Positions 51,099 to 60,202 of a stretch of 64,000 bases of DNA are shown here, one piece after another. The DNA is taken from positions 23,132 through 87,131 of the forward strand of contig JAFGGJ010000088.1 in assembly GCA_016930595.1 (NCBI GenBank), written 5' to 3'. Source of the DNA: Planctomycetota bacterium. Its GTDB lineage: Bacteria; Planctomycetota; SZUA-567; JAFGGJ01. Made by a program: the position numbers and the translations under genes. Position 1 is the stretch's first letter. The number at the start of each line of letters is the position of its first letter. The notes under the pieces were generated by a model that saw nothing but the letters and a program-made list of their open reading frames with translations, did no database searches and was not told where the DNA came from.

Positions 51099-53630
51099 AT
51101 GGCGCTCGACATTTCAACAAGGTACTGCGGAACGGGGCTGGCAAGCCCGCTGATCATAGCTTCTTCGGGGCTGACCGAGCACGTGGAACACATGGCAAGG
51201 GCCCAGGATGCCGGCGCCGGCGCAGTGGTTATGAAGTCGCTGTTCGAAGAGGAAATCTGCCGGACGGCCCCTACACCCCGCTACCACCTCATCCGGCATG
51301 ACATGGAAGACCGTGAGACCTTCACTTTCCTGAGCTATGAGCAGGCGTCCGAGTGGGGCCCGAAACGCTACGCCGAAGAAGTGGCGCGGGCCAAGAAGGA
51401 ACTGGCCATAAAGATAATACCCTCGATCAACTGCCTGAAGACGGAAACCTGGAAGACGTGGGCGAAAATGATGGAAGACGCCGGCGCGGACATCCTCGAA
51501 CTGAATACGTCCTGCCCGCACGCTTCGATCACCTTCCGGGGCGGCCAGGTCGAGGAAACCATCGCCGGCGTCGTCGCGGCCGTCAGGGAGTCCGTGTCGC
51601 TGCCGGTGGTCGCCAAGATAAGCCCGATGCTCACGAACCCCATGGGACTCGTGAAAATGCTGGTCGACGCCGGGGCCGACGGCGTAACGGTATTCAACCG
51701 GATGACGGCCCTCGACATCGACCTGGAAACCGAAAAACCCGTCATGCACGGCGGCTATGCCGGCCACGGCGGGCCATGGGCGATGCTCTACCCCCTCCGC
51801 TGGATAAGCGCGATACGACCACAGGTGGACATATCCATTTCCGGCTCCGGGGGCGTGTCGTCGGGGAAAGACGTCGCCAAGTACATCCTCGCCGGCGCCG
51901 ACGCGGTGCAGGTCTGCACGGCGGTGTACCTGAACGGCTTCGGCGCGATATCCCGAATCCTTGAAGAACTGAAGGAATGGATGCGGGCGAAAGGCTATCG
52001 CAGGCTGGATGATTTCCGTTCCGGGATTACGGGAAAGATCCTGGGCAACGACGAAGTCGACCGGCGGCATATGCTGAGAGCCTTGATCGCAAACGACCTC
52101 GTGGCGCCGTGCCGCGGCGAATGCCCCGACGGCGTGCCGGCGCAGGGCTACGTCCGCTTGGCGGCACAGGGCCGCTGGGAAGAAGCCTACGCCCTGATAA
52201 AACAGCACGACCCCTTCCAGAAAACTCTCGGCTACATATGCAATCACTACTGCGAATCCGCCTGCACCAGGGCCCTTGTGGACAGTCCCGTAGCCATACG
52301 GGCGGTCAAACGGGCCGTGATTGAGACCGCAGAAAAACGCGGCGCGGAATACGCCGTGGAAATCGCTCCGTCCAACGGCAGGAAAGCCGCCGTCGTTGGC
52401 GCCGGGCCGGGCGGCCTTACCGCGGCGTGGGAATTGGCACGCGCGGGCTATGCTGTCACCGTATATGAGGCCGGGGAAGAGGCGGGAGGCATGCTCCGCT
52501 ACGGGATACCCGCGTTCCGCCTGCCGCGGGAAATCCTCGACGCGGATATCGCGACGGTGCGCTCGCTGGGCGTTGTAATAAAGACTTCGACGCCGGTGGA
52601 AGACGTGCGCTCACTGAAAAAAGAGTACGACGCCGTCATACTTGCCGCCGGCGCCTGGCAGTCTTACGCTCTCGACGTAGCCGGAAAAGACAAGCGCGGC
52701 GTTGTGGACGCCCTGGATTTCCTGTACAAGGCAAACCGCGGCGAGCCGATGGAGTCCCTGGGGCGCGTTGCCGTGATAGGCGGAGGCAACACGGCCATGG
52801 ACGCGGCGCGCACGGCCCTGAGACTCGGCGCCGACAACGTCTACGTCGTCTACCGCAGGACCCGGGAGGAAATGCCCGCCCTGGCAGAAGAAGTGCACTC
52901 GGCCGAGCAGGAGGGTGTGAAGATCCTGTACCTGGCCGTGCCGGCTTCCATCGAAGGGACGGACAAGGTGGAGGCGCTGCGCATCGCTCCGGCGTACCTG
53001 GACGAGCCCGACCGAAGCGGCCGGCGCAGGCCAGCGGAAGCCCCGGAAGCAAGCCCCTACGACCTTGCCGTGGACACGGTCATAACTGCCCTGGGGCAGG
53101 TCGTCCCGCAGAAACAGGCCGGCGTCTCCGCCGCTGGCGGGGACGCGCTGGAAAGCTCGGGGGTTTTCCCGGCGGGCGACTGCGTCCACGGGGCGGCGTC
53201 CGTCATAGAAGCGGTGGCTTCTGGACGACGCGCAGCGGCGCGTCTCGACGCCTACGTACGCGGCGACGGCGCCATCCTGGCGGAGCCCAGGGAAAACCGC
53301 GTGGTGGAAAAGCGCAAAGTGCTCGGAAGGGTGCGGGACTGGGGTATCCGGACGAGGGTCGAACCGGACCTCGTGCGCGAACCCAAGTCCATGAGCAAGC
53401 TGGTCGAACTGACCCTGCTTCCTGAAACCGCCATCGGCGAAGCGTCGCGCTGCCTGGCCTGCGGATGCGGCGTCGGATGCGACCGGTGCCACACCGTGTG
53501 CCTGTATTCCGCCGTCGAGTCGAAAGACGGGCGCTACTCGGTCGACCCGGAGAAATGCGACGGTTGCGGCCTGTGCGTGCAGATATGCCCCAACGCGAAC
53601 ATCGAGATGATCCTCCGGCAAGGAACCTGA
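51099..53630 (+). CDS. PreA-PreT-like fusion: FMN dihydroorotate/dihydropyrimidine dehydrogenase barrel + FAD/NAD(P) domain + ferredoxin
   Basis: The 843-residue protein has three modules. Residues 1-310: an FMN TIM barrel of the dihydroorotate/dihydropyrimidine dehydrogenase family (ELNTSCPHASITFRGGQ, VVAKISPMLTNP, ISGSGGVSSGKDVAKYILAGADAVQVCTA). Residues 345-745: a GltD/PreT-like Fe-S and FAD/NAD(P) domain (CRGECPDGVPAQGYVRLAAQGR, VVGAGPGGLTAAWELARAGY, VIGGGNTAMDAARTALRLGA). Residues 780-843: ferredoxin (RCLACGCGVGCDRC and CDGCGLCVQICPNANIEM). Mammalian DPD has the reverse order, and bacteria usually split PreT and PreA. It starts 36 nt after hslU; a link to proteolysis is not evident. Substrate unknown: pyrimidine or an unrelated flavin reaction. 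Confidence 0.85.
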   Translation: MALDISTRYCGTGLASPLIIASSGLTEHVEHMARAQDAGAGAVVMKSLFEEEICRTAPTPRYHLIRHDMEDRETFTFLSYEQASEWGPKRYAEEVARAKKELAIKIIPSINCLKTETWKTWAKMMEDAGADILELNTSCPHASITFRGGQVEETIAGVVAAVRESVSLPVVAKISPMLTNPMGLVKMLVDAGADGVTVFNRMTALDIDLETEKPVMHGGYAGHGGPWAMLYPLRWISAIRPQVDISISGSGGVSSGKDVAKYILAGADAVQVCTAVYLNGFGAISRILEELKEWMRAKGYRRLDDFRSGITGKILGNDEVDRRHMLRALIANDLVAPCRGECPDGVPAQGYVRLAAQGRWEEAYALIKQHDPFQKTLGYICNHYCESACTRALVDSPVAIRAVKRAVIETAEKRGAEYAVEIAPSNGRKAAVVGAGPGGLTAAWELARAGYAVTVYEAGEEAGGMLRYGIPAFRLPREILDADIATVRSLGVVIKTSTPVEDVRSLKKEYDAVILAAGAWQSYALDVAGKDKRGVVDALDFLYKANRGEPMESLGRVAVIGGGNTAMDAARTALRLGADNVYVVYRRTREEMPALAEEVHSAEQEGVKILYLAVPASIEGTDKVEALRIAPAYLDEPDRSGRRRPAEAPEASPYDLAVDTVITALGQVVPQKQAGVSAAGGDALESSGVFPAGDCVHGAASVIEAVASGRRAAARLDAYVRGDGAILAEPRENRVVEKRKVLGRVRDWGIRTRVEPDLVREPKSMSKLVELTLLPETAIGEASRCLACGCGVGCDRCHTVCLYSAVESKDGRYSVDPEKCDGCGLCVQICPNANIEMILRQGT

Positions 53631-53750
53631 CCGCGGTCAGCCCGCCGGCTCGCACAGGGAGCGGAAGATTTCCGGCCTTCCGCCCCGCAGGCTGAAGCGC
53701 CCGCTTTCACGCCGCGCGTCCGTCCTGTCCGCCAGGAAATCCTTTACGCG

Positions 53751-56531
53751 TCAATTCCCCAGAACTTTGCGCACAACGCGCCTGAGGGTCGATATTTCAT
53801 AGGGTTTTTTCAGAAAGCCGGCAAAACCGTACCTGGAAAGCCTGGCGGTGACTTCCTGCTCGTCGTAACCGCTCGAAAGGACGACTTTTACTCCCGGGTC
53901 GACCTCCAGCAGTTTCGGCAGCGTCGCTTCTCCATCCATGCCGGGCATTGTCAGATCCAGCAGCACGAGGCTGATGTCGTCCTGCCTGTCCCTGAAGGCT
54001 TGCAGGCCGGTTTCGCCGCTGTCGGCCACGACGACGTCGAAGCCCATCTCTCGAAACAGGAGCGACGCCACGTCCCGGACGACTTTCTCGTCATCGATGA
54101 CAAGAACCGTCCCATGCCCGGCCCAGCGGGGTTCTTCGGCCGCGGCGGGAGACTGACGCGCGAAAACAGCGGTACTCGAACACGGAAACAACGCCTTGAA
54201 AGAAGTTCCCTTCCCCGGCCGGCTGTCAACGACAATGGCCCCGGAATGCCCGCGCACGATGCCGAGCACGGCCGCCAGTCCCAGGCCTCGCCCGGTAAAC
54301 TTGGTGGAGAAGAACGGATCGAATATCCTGGAGAGCGCGCCCGCGTCCATACCCTGCCCCGTGTCGGCGACTTCCAGAAAAACACACCGTCCTTCAGGCA
54401 GCACTCCTTCCACGTGAACGTGATCGCCGGAATCTCGGCGCGGAGACATCTCCCCCGTGCGGACGGCGATGATGCCGGGCTCTCCGCCGATGGCTTCCGA
54501 GGCGTTGGTAATAAGGTTCATGACGACCTGCCGGATCTGGGTGGCGTCCGCGTCCACCAGCGGAATGCCGGGCGCAAAATCGTATTCCAGCCGGGCTTTT
54601 TTCGAGACGGCCACTTCCATCAGGTGGGCCATTTCGGCTACAAGTGTCGAAAGGTTCACCGGTTCAACCAGAAAGGACCCCTTCCCCGAATAGGCCAGCA
54701 TCTGGTTAGTGAGTTCGGCGGCGAGGAGAGCGGTCCTTTCAATCTGCCGGATGTTCGTCATGGCGGGAGATTCAGGTTTCAGTTTCTTCATGGCCAGTTG
54801 CGCGTTGCCGAGCATTCCAGTGAGCAGGTTATTGAAGTCGTGCGCGATGCCGCCGGCCAGCAGGCCCAGGCTTTCGAGCTTCTGCGCGTGTTGCACCTGG
54901 GCTTCCAGCCGGAGTTTTTCCTCTTCAATTCCGCGCTGCATGGTGACGTCCCGTATGGCCGTCAGTACCATGACCGGCTTCCCCTCCTTCATTACGGGGA
55001 TCTTCCGTGTTTCGGTCAGGAACCGTTCGTTATCGATGATGTTCTCCTCTTCGGTCCACAGGGACTGCATGGTTGTGAATACCCGTTTGTACTCGTCCTT
55101 CACCCTGTCCGGCAGGAACGGGTAGATATCGAACAGTTTCTTGCCCACCACGTCGGCCTCAAGGCCCAGCCGCCGGTTCATTTCGGCCATGGCGGTGTTC
55201 GCCAGGACGATGGTGTAGTCCCTGTCCATGAGGTGCACCATCTCATCCATGAAATCAATGGTCGTGCGGTAGAGCGCTTCGCTCTCGCGCAGCGCTTCAT
55301 CGGCACGCCTGCGCGCCGTCGTGTCCTTCCAGATCGTGACCACCTGGCCGATTTCCCCCGAAGGCAGCCGGACGGGGAACATCGTGATTTCCTGGTAGCT
55401 AGGGTTCGCCCTGCTTCCTCCGAACACGGTTTCAAACCCTTTCGGCGGGAACCTCATTTCCGGCACGTGCAGCGTTTCTCCTCGTTCGAAAACAGCTTTT
55501 ATCTTCGCTCTGATAACCTCGTCGACACGGGCGTGCATTTTTAGCACGTTCGCCTTGCCCACGACTCGGGAAGCAGAATCCAGGCCCAACATGTCGAGAA
55601 ACGCCCTGTTGACCATAACGGTCGTGCCGTCGGGGTCGCTCACGTGGACGGGAAACGGCATCTGCTCGACAAGCCCGCGCAGCCGCATTTCGCTGGCGGC
55701 AAGCGCCTGTTCCGCCCTTACCTTAAAAGTAACGTCTTCGACCGTCACCACCGCGGCGGCGATATCTCCGTTCTCGTCGTGCACGGGGGCCGCGTTGGCG
55801 ACAAGCAGCACCGTCCTGCCGTCGGCCGTCCTGACGGCATACCTGACGTTCATCGCGGGCGTGCCGGAGGAAAAGACCCGCGCCGCGGGCAGCCTGTCCG
55901 GCTCGAAAGCCGATCCGTCGTAAGCCTCGGCGTGAAAAGCCTCGTCGTCATGTCTCCGGCCCGTAATCCGGTCGACGGCCATCCTCAGCACTTCCGCCGC
56001 CCTGGCATTGGCATAGGTTATCACGCCGGCCCCGTCGACCATCAGTATTCCGGCCGGGCTGGTTTCCATCATCGTCACAACCAGCCGGTGTTCCCTTTTC
56101 AGTGCTTCTTCCGACGTCTTGCGGTCGTTTATGTCGGTGATGAAGCCCTCAAGGGCGTCCAGCAACCCGTCGTCGGCAAAAACCCCGACGCCCTGCTCCC
56201 AGACCCACTTCACCGCGCCGGACACGTCGACAATACGGTACTCGAGTTGAAACGGTCTTCTTTCGGCAACGGCTTCCTGGACGCGCTGCCAGACCATCTC
56301 CCTGTCCGCCGGAAGAATCAGCTCCGCGTAACTCACGTCGCGGTTGCCGACGACCTGTTCCGGCAGGTAGCCGGTAAGCCGCAGGCAGCCGCCGCTTACG
56401 AATTCCATTGTCCAGTCGCGGTCATTGCGACACCTGTACGCCATGCCCGGCAGGTTGGACATCAGGGTCTCGAGAACGCGGCGGTTTTTGCGAAGCGCAT
56501 CCTGGTCCTTCCGGTCGGACTGCATGGCCAA
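53751..56531 (-). CDS. Hybrid sensor histidine kinase with multiple PAS domains and a receiver domain
   Basis: The protein has about 926 residues. Four PAS/PAC modules are seen (including RCRNDRDWTMEFVSGGCLRLTGY, TSPAGILMVDGAGVITYANARAAEVL, VSDPDGTTVMVNRAFLDMLGLD, LMDRDYTIVLANTAMAEMNRR). The histidine kinase core follows: His in LLAGGIAHDFNNLLTGMLGNAQL, N box NLITNASEAI, DTGQGMD and GRGLGLAAVLG. A C-terminal receiver domain has its phospho-acceptor Asp in LVLLDLTMPGMDG and the Lys in LKKPYE. No membrane helix is evident, so it is a cytosolic sensor. The start is best at a TTG 7 nt after GGAGG (56531), two codons before the nearest ATG; the ORF track is 44 codons longer. No response regulator gene is adjacent. 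Confidence 0.85.
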   Translation of the reverse strand: MAMQSDRKDQDALRKNRRVLETLMSNLPGMAYRCRNDRDWTMEFVSGGCLRLTGYLPEQVVGNRDVSYAELILPADREMVWQRVQEAVAERRPFQLEYRIVDVSGAVKWVWEQGVGVFADDGLLDALEGFITDINDRKTSEEALKREHRLVVTMMETSPAGILMVDGAGVITYANARAAEVLRMAVDRITGRRHDDEAFHAEAYDGSAFEPDRLPAARVFSSGTPAMNVRYAVRTADGRTVLLVANAAPVHDENGDIAAAVVTVEDVTFKVRAEQALAASEMRLRGLVEQMPFPVHVSDPDGTTVMVNRAFLDMLGLDSASRVVGKANVLKMHARVDEVIRAKIKAVFERGETLHVPEMRFPPKGFETVFGGSRANPSYQEITMFPVRLPSGEIGQVVTIWKDTTARRRADEALRESEALYRTTIDFMDEMVHLMDRDYTIVLANTAMAEMNRRLGLEADVVGKKLFDIYPFLPDRVKDEYKRVFTTMQSLWTEEENIIDNERFLTETRKIPVMKEGKPVMVLTAIRDVTMQRGIEEEKLRLEAQVQHAQKLESLGLLAGGIAHDFNNLLTGMLGNAQLAMKKLKPESPAMTNIRQIERTALLAAELTNQMLAYSGKGSFLVEPVNLSTLVAEMAHLMEVAVSKKARLEYDFAPGIPLVDADATQIRQVVMNLITNASEAIGGEPGIIAVRTGEMSPRRDSGDHVHVEGVLPEGRCVFLEVADTGQGMDAGALSRIFDPFFSTKFTGRGLGLAAVLGIVRGHSGAIVVDSRPGKGTSFKALFPCSSTAVFARQSPAAAEEPRWAGHGTVLVIDDEKVVRDVASLLFREMGFDVVVADSGETGLQAFRDRQDDISLVLLDLTMPGMDGEATLPKLLEVDPGVKVVLSSGYDEQEVTARLSRYGFAGFLKKPYEISTLRRVVRKVLGN

Positions 56532-56678
56532 AGTGAATCCTCCCCTTGAATGCGCGCCCGCCGGGTCCCGTCGGAACTGGAAAGCCTCTTCCCCTGATGA
56601 ACCGTCCCGAGTACACCGGAAGGATCGTAGGAACATCCTGCCGCGCGGCCATATAGTATGCACACTTCAGACGTATAG

Positions 56679-58148
56679 TCAAGTGTCTTGCGCGGGATCG
56701 GCCGGCGTACTCTCCTCTCCCTCCGCGCGGCCGCCTACGCACGTCGCAACCGCTCTTGGCGGCACGACAAACGCGCCCGAACGGACATCCATGCCGGCAT
56801 TGCGCATGTACCTGCGCTCGGTCGTGACGTGGCATTCCCACGCATAACCCTCCGGCGGCAGAGACAGAGTTACCGCTTCCGCAAGGGTGTTTATCGCCAC
56901 AACCACGCGCCCCGTATCCCCCCTGTCCCGGAACGCCGAAACCAGAACTCCTTCGGGCGCCTGCCGCACCGGCACCATGACCATGCCGGGCCGTACGAAT
57001 CTGTAGAAGTGCATCGAGGTGTAGTACTTGGGAGTCAGCGTGTATTTCGCCGCGCCGCTCTTCCCGGCGTATATCAGGGCTTCGCCCGGCTTGTCGAAGT
57101 AGAGCGACCAGTAGAGCACCGCACGGCATTCGCCCGACACAAGCGCATGATGCATCTTCTGCGCCCAGATGAATGCTTCGTCGTACGACCCGGGTTTACT
57201 CACGCCGCCGGACAGGTAGTTGGCCGTCTCCATGAACCACAGCGGACGTTCTCCGGCCGCTTCCCTTGCGGCGCGCCAGCGCGGCGCATCCTGATCGACA
57301 CGATGATACGGAATCCTGAGATCATAAAGATGCACAAGCAGCGGGCCGTCGTACCCGACGGCGTCCAGCGCCGCCTTGTATTCCGGCAGGTTGTATATCC
57401 TGCACGTGTCGGGGCCGACGACGCACGTCCGTATCCTTTCCCTGCTGAAGCGGGCGCGTGTCGCTTCAAGCGCACGCACATAGGTTTCGGGACGGTAACC
57501 ACACGTGGGATAGACGGGATAAGACAGGTCCGGCTCGTTCTGAATGGACACGAACGGGATGGATATCTTCCATTCCCTGTCCATCGCGACAACATAAGCG
57601 GCCCAGAGTTCGGCCAGTTCCTCCGAATTCCGCTCCTCGAACCAGCCCCCCGCTCGGCTGCCGCTGTCTTTCATCCAACCGGGGGGGCTCCACGCGGTCG
57701 CGACGATGGTCCTCACGCCGTGCTTCGCGGCCGTTCTGATGATGTCCGCGTTGAGCCTTTCGGTCCGTGCAAAGTGGAAATTCTCCCACGCATAGACGGA
57801 AGAGTCCGCATTGTCATTGACCGGCTCAGGGCAGTCTTCGTCCCCCGTTTCCCCACCCAGCGCCCTTACGCGCAGCACGCTCGCCCCGAGATCCCGGAAA
57901 AGAAGCTCCCCCACCCTCTCGAGATTCTTTGCCGACGGATGCACCCAGCCCATCGTCCCGCCGAAACCGACTATCTCCTGCCGTTCGCTCCCCCAGTCAA
58001 TGGACATCTCCGCAGAAAAGGCCGTCCCGGCACACGCGAGGATCATGACAACCGCGGCAATGAAACCCGGCCGCCGCACTCCGAACGGATCCACCGCCCA
58101 CACGCGACACGCCCAAGCCCACCGCCACGATCTCCCCTGTGCCCCCAC
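56679..58148 (-). CDS. Secreted GH30-family glycosidase-like protein
   Basis: The 489-residue protein has a signal peptide (GFIAAVVMILACAGTAFSA) near residues 28-46, so the ORF-track GTG start may be too early; a GTG at 58079 is an alternative. The barrel fits GH30: IDWGSERQEIVGFGGTMGW, TIVATAWSPPGWMKDSGSRAGG, the acid/base Glu in VSIQNEPDLSYPVYP and the nucleophile Glu in PLWFMETANYLSGG. A C-terminal beta domain (YWSLYFDKPGE to MVMVPVRQAPEGVLVSAFRDRG) is the usual GH30 side domain. Possible substrates are beta-1,6-glucans, galactans or glucosides; the sequence does not decide. Confidence 0.85.
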   Translation of the reverse strand: MGAQGRSWRWAWACRVWAVDPFGVRRPGFIAAVVMILACAGTAFSAEMSIDWGSERQEIVGFGGTMGWVHPSAKNLERVGELLFRDLGASVLRVRALGGETGDEDCPEPVNDNADSSVYAWENFHFARTERLNADIIRTAAKHGVRTIVATAWSPPGWMKDSGSRAGGWFEERNSEELAELWAAYVVAMDREWKISIPFVSIQNEPDLSYPVYPTCGYRPETYVRALEATRARFSRERIRTCVVGPDTCRIYNLPEYKAALDAVGYDGPLLVHLYDLRIPYHRVDQDAPRWRAAREAAGERPLWFMETANYLSGGVSKPGSYDEAFIWAQKMHHALVSGECRAVLYWSLYFDKPGEALIYAGKSGAAKYTLTPKYYTSMHFYRFVRPGMVMVPVRQAPEGVLVSAFRDRGDTGRVVVAINTLAEAVTLSLPPEGYAWECHVTTERRYMRNAGMDVRSGAFVVPPRAVATCVGGRAEGEESTPADPAQDT

Positions 58149-58160
58149 GGCAAGTACCCC

Positions 58161-59060
58161 CTACTCCGAGAGTTCCCCTCCCGTCAGGCGCCTGAAGGCA
58201 TCCAGGTACTTCTCCGTCGTCTTGGCCACCACCTTGTCGGGCAGAGGCGGGGCCGGCGGCGTCTTGTCCCAGTCGCAGGCTTCCAGGTAATCGCGTACGA
58301 ACTGCTTGTCGAACGATAGCTGTATACCGCCCGGCGTGTAATTGTCCTTGGGCCAGAAGCGCGACGAGTCCGGCGTCAGTATTTCGTCGATAAGGTAGAC
58401 GCTCCCGTCGAAAATGCCGAATTCAAACTTCGTATCCGCTATGATAATGCCTCGCTCGTCGGCGTAGTCCCGCGCCCTCTGGTAGATCGCAAGAGACGCC
58501 CTGCGCATTTCTTCGGCCGTGTCCCCGCCCACTGTTTCCACCGCCTCCTTGAAAGAAATATTCTCGTCATGCCCGCTTTCGGCCTTCGTAGCCGGCGTGA
58601 AGATGGGTTCCGCAAGCTTGCTGCCGGATTTCAGTTTTTTCGGCAGCTTCAGCCCGCAGACGGTTCCCTTTTCCCGGTATTCCTTCCAGCCGCTGCCAGC
58701 CAGGTAGCCCCTGACCACGCATTCCACCCGCAGCGGTTCGGTCTTGTGCACCAGCATTGAACGTCCCGAAATAACCTCGGCGTGCCGCTGGATCTCCGCA
58801 GGCATCTCGCTTATCTCTATGGTAATCATGTGGTTGGGAATAATATCGCTCATCATGCCGAACCAGAACGCGGCCATCTGGTTGAGTATCTTGCCCTTCT
58901 GCGGAATGGGCGTCGGCAGAACGGAATCGAAGGCCGAAATCCTGTCCGATGCCACTATCAGCAGCTTGTCCCCAATGTCGTAGATGTCCCTGACCTTGCC
59001 CCTTACCGGTTCCCCAAGTCCTTCCAGGCTGGTCTCGGTAACCGCATCAGATGATGACAT
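58161..59060 (-). CDS. purC: Phosphoribosylaminoimidazole-succinocarboxamide synthase (SAICAR synthetase)
   Basis: The 299-residue enzyme of purine biosynthesis joins CAIR and aspartate with ATP. Clear motifs: GKVRDIYDIGDKLLIVASDRISAFD, LVHKTEPLRVECVVRGYLAGSGWKEY, LIDEILTPDSSRFW, and SFDKQFVRDYLEACDW. The length fits the longer PurC branch. AAAGGAG lies 6 nt before the ATG at 59060; the ORF track start is 21 codons earlier and would run into the tRNA gene. It directly follows the tRNA-Leu gene on the same strand, so it may share that transcript. Confidence 0.96.
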   Translation of the reverse strand: MSSSDAVTETSLEGLGEPVRGKVRDIYDIGDKLLIVASDRISAFDSVLPTPIPQKGKILNQMAAFWFGMMSDIIPNHMITIEISEMPAEIQRHAEVISGRSMLVHKTEPLRVECVVRGYLAGSGWKEYREKGTVCGLKLPKKLKSGSKLAEPIFTPATKAESGHDENISFKEAVETVGGDTAEEMRRASLAIYQRARDYADERGIIIADTKFEFGIFDGSVYLIDEILTPDSSRFWPKDNYTPGGIQLSFDKQFVRDYLEACDWDKTPPAPPLPDKVVAKTTEKYLDAFRRLTGGELSE

Positions 59061-59081
59061 CCGGGTCTCCTTTCTCACCCG

Positions 59082-59166
59082 TGGTGCGAGGAGGGGGAGT
59101 CGAACCCCCACGGGTTGCCCCACAAGATCCTAAATCTTGCGCGTCTGCCGGTTCCGCCATCCTCGC
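59082..59166 (-). tRNA. tRNA-Leu, anticodon UAG
   Basis: The 85-nt minus-strand sequence folds as a class II tRNA. The acceptor stem GCGAGGA pairs with TCCTCGC and is followed by ACCA, so CCA is encoded. The anticodon stem CAAGA/TCTTG carries the loop TTTAGGA with anticodon TAG. A variable arm (GGGGCAACCC) and the T loop (GGTTCGACTCC) are present. The UAG anticodon reads CUA leucine codons. Confidence 0.95.
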
Positions 59167-59292
59167 TGTCATACCAAAACCTTCCCGTTCCGACCCGGAC
59201 AGCCCGTAAAAGCAGGATGAGAACACAACCAGGTGACCACTCCCGTCAAACACCCCCGCAAAACCGCCCGGTTCCCCGTCGAACGCTTACCT

Positions 59293-59586
59293 CTAATCCA
59301 ACTTGGCGGCTTCCCGACACACACGTTCTTCCATCATTTTCCCGGGCTTGAACGTTACTACTTTTTTCGGCGGCACCATGACTTCTTCCCCTGTCCTGGG
59401 GTTACGCGCTTTGCGTCCACGCCTGGTTTTCACTTCAAATATCCCAAAGTTCCTCAATTCTATCCGGCCGTCGTCCACCAGTGCGTCCACGATGCCGTCA
59501 AGGGTCATCTGGGCGACCTTTTTTACGTCTACCTGCCTCAACCCCGTAGCCTTGGCAATGCTGACCACTATATCGTTCTTCGTCAC
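59293..59586 (-). CDS. HU/IHF-family DNA-binding protein
   Basis: The 97-residue protein is a canonical HU/IHF fold: MTKNDIVVSIAKATGLRQVDVKKVAQMTLDGIVDAL, then the beta-ribbon arm ELRNFGIFEVKTRRGRKARNPRTGEEVMVPPKKVVTFKPGK with the conserved RNPxTG tip that intercalates in DNA. The acidic-to-basic layout is closer to IHF-beta-like or single HU chains; no partner is nearby. It starts at GTG after GGAG (6 nt) and has its own TTGACA/TATTAT promoter. It is a second nucleoid protein besides the histone-fold/H1-like pair at 22.5 kb. Confidence 0.93.
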   Translation of the reverse strand: MTKNDIVVSIAKATGLRQVDVKKVAQMTLDGIVDALVDDGRIELRNFGIFEVKTRRGRKARNPRTGEEVMVPPKKVVTFKPGKMMEERVCREAAKLD

Positions 59587-59654
59587 CCGGCACTCCTCTC
59601 AAACTCTGCTGCATCCCGGGGGGACCTGTACCCGTGCCTCCCGAACGATGTTGT

Positions 59655-59682
59655 ATAATACGACCACACAAGCACTTGTCAA
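59655..59682 (-). promoter_or_regulatory. Promoter of the HU gene
   Basis: Minus-strand perfect TTGACA, a 16-nt spacer and TATTAT. The -35, the spacer length and the -10 are identical in form to the promoter of the H1-like/histone-fold operon. Confidence 0.7.
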
Positions 59683-59688
59683 GATACG

Positions 59689-60189
59689 CTAACCTCCGGC
59701 AGCCGACGGTTTCGGACCTCTCGCCAGCGCGACTTCACCCGTTCTGGCCATTTCCTTGATGCCGTACGGCCGCATCAGATCTATGAAAGCATCCACCTTC
59801 GCGCGCTTGCCGGAAATCTCTATCATCAGCTCCTTCGCACCCACGTCAACCACTTTCGCGCGAAAGACTTCGGCGATTTCCATGACCTCGGCCCTCTTCG
59901 AAGGCCCCACATTCACACGCACGAGCATCAGCTCCCGTTCGACGCTTTCCATCTCGCTGAGGTTTATGACCTTTATGACGTCTATCAGCTTGCCGAGTTG
60001 CTTGCGTATCTGCTCCAGGATCCTTTCGTCCCCGCGACATACGATAGTCACCCTGGAAAACCTCGGATTGTCGGTCTCCCCTACGCTCAGACTGTCGATA
60101 TTGAACCCGCGGCTCGCAAACAGCCCGGTTATGTGCGTCAGCACGCCCGAATGATTCTCAACGCGACACGCCAGTACTTGCCGCCTCAT
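59689..60189 (-). CDS. ilvN: Acetolactate synthase small (regulatory) subunit
   Basis: The 166-residue protein has the ACT domain first (LACRVENHSGVLTHITGLFASRGFNIDSLSVG, with the Asn and Gly residues that bind valine), then the C-terminal regulatory domain (GAKELMIEISGKRAKVDAFIDLMRPYGIKEMARTG). It controls IlvB by feedback inhibition. It is encoded 13 nt downstream of ilvB, with a Gly/Pro-rich tail of about ten residues. AGGAG lies upstream of the ATG. Confidence 0.95.
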   Translation of the reverse strand: MRRQVLACRVENHSGVLTHITGLFASRGFNIDSLSVGETDNPRFSRVTIVCRGDERILEQIRKQLGKLIDVIKVINLSEMESVERELMLVRVNVGPSKRAEVMEIAEVFRAKVVDVGAKELMIEISGKRAKVDAFIDLMRPYGIKEMARTGEVALARGPKPSAAGG

Positions 60190-60202
60190 TTTCTTCTCCT
60201 AC

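Noticed and set aside
53661-53683. Hairpin after the PreA/PreT-like fusion gene as terminator
   Set aside because: The 7-bp stem gcggaag/cttccgc is short, has a 9-nt loop and no T-run follows.
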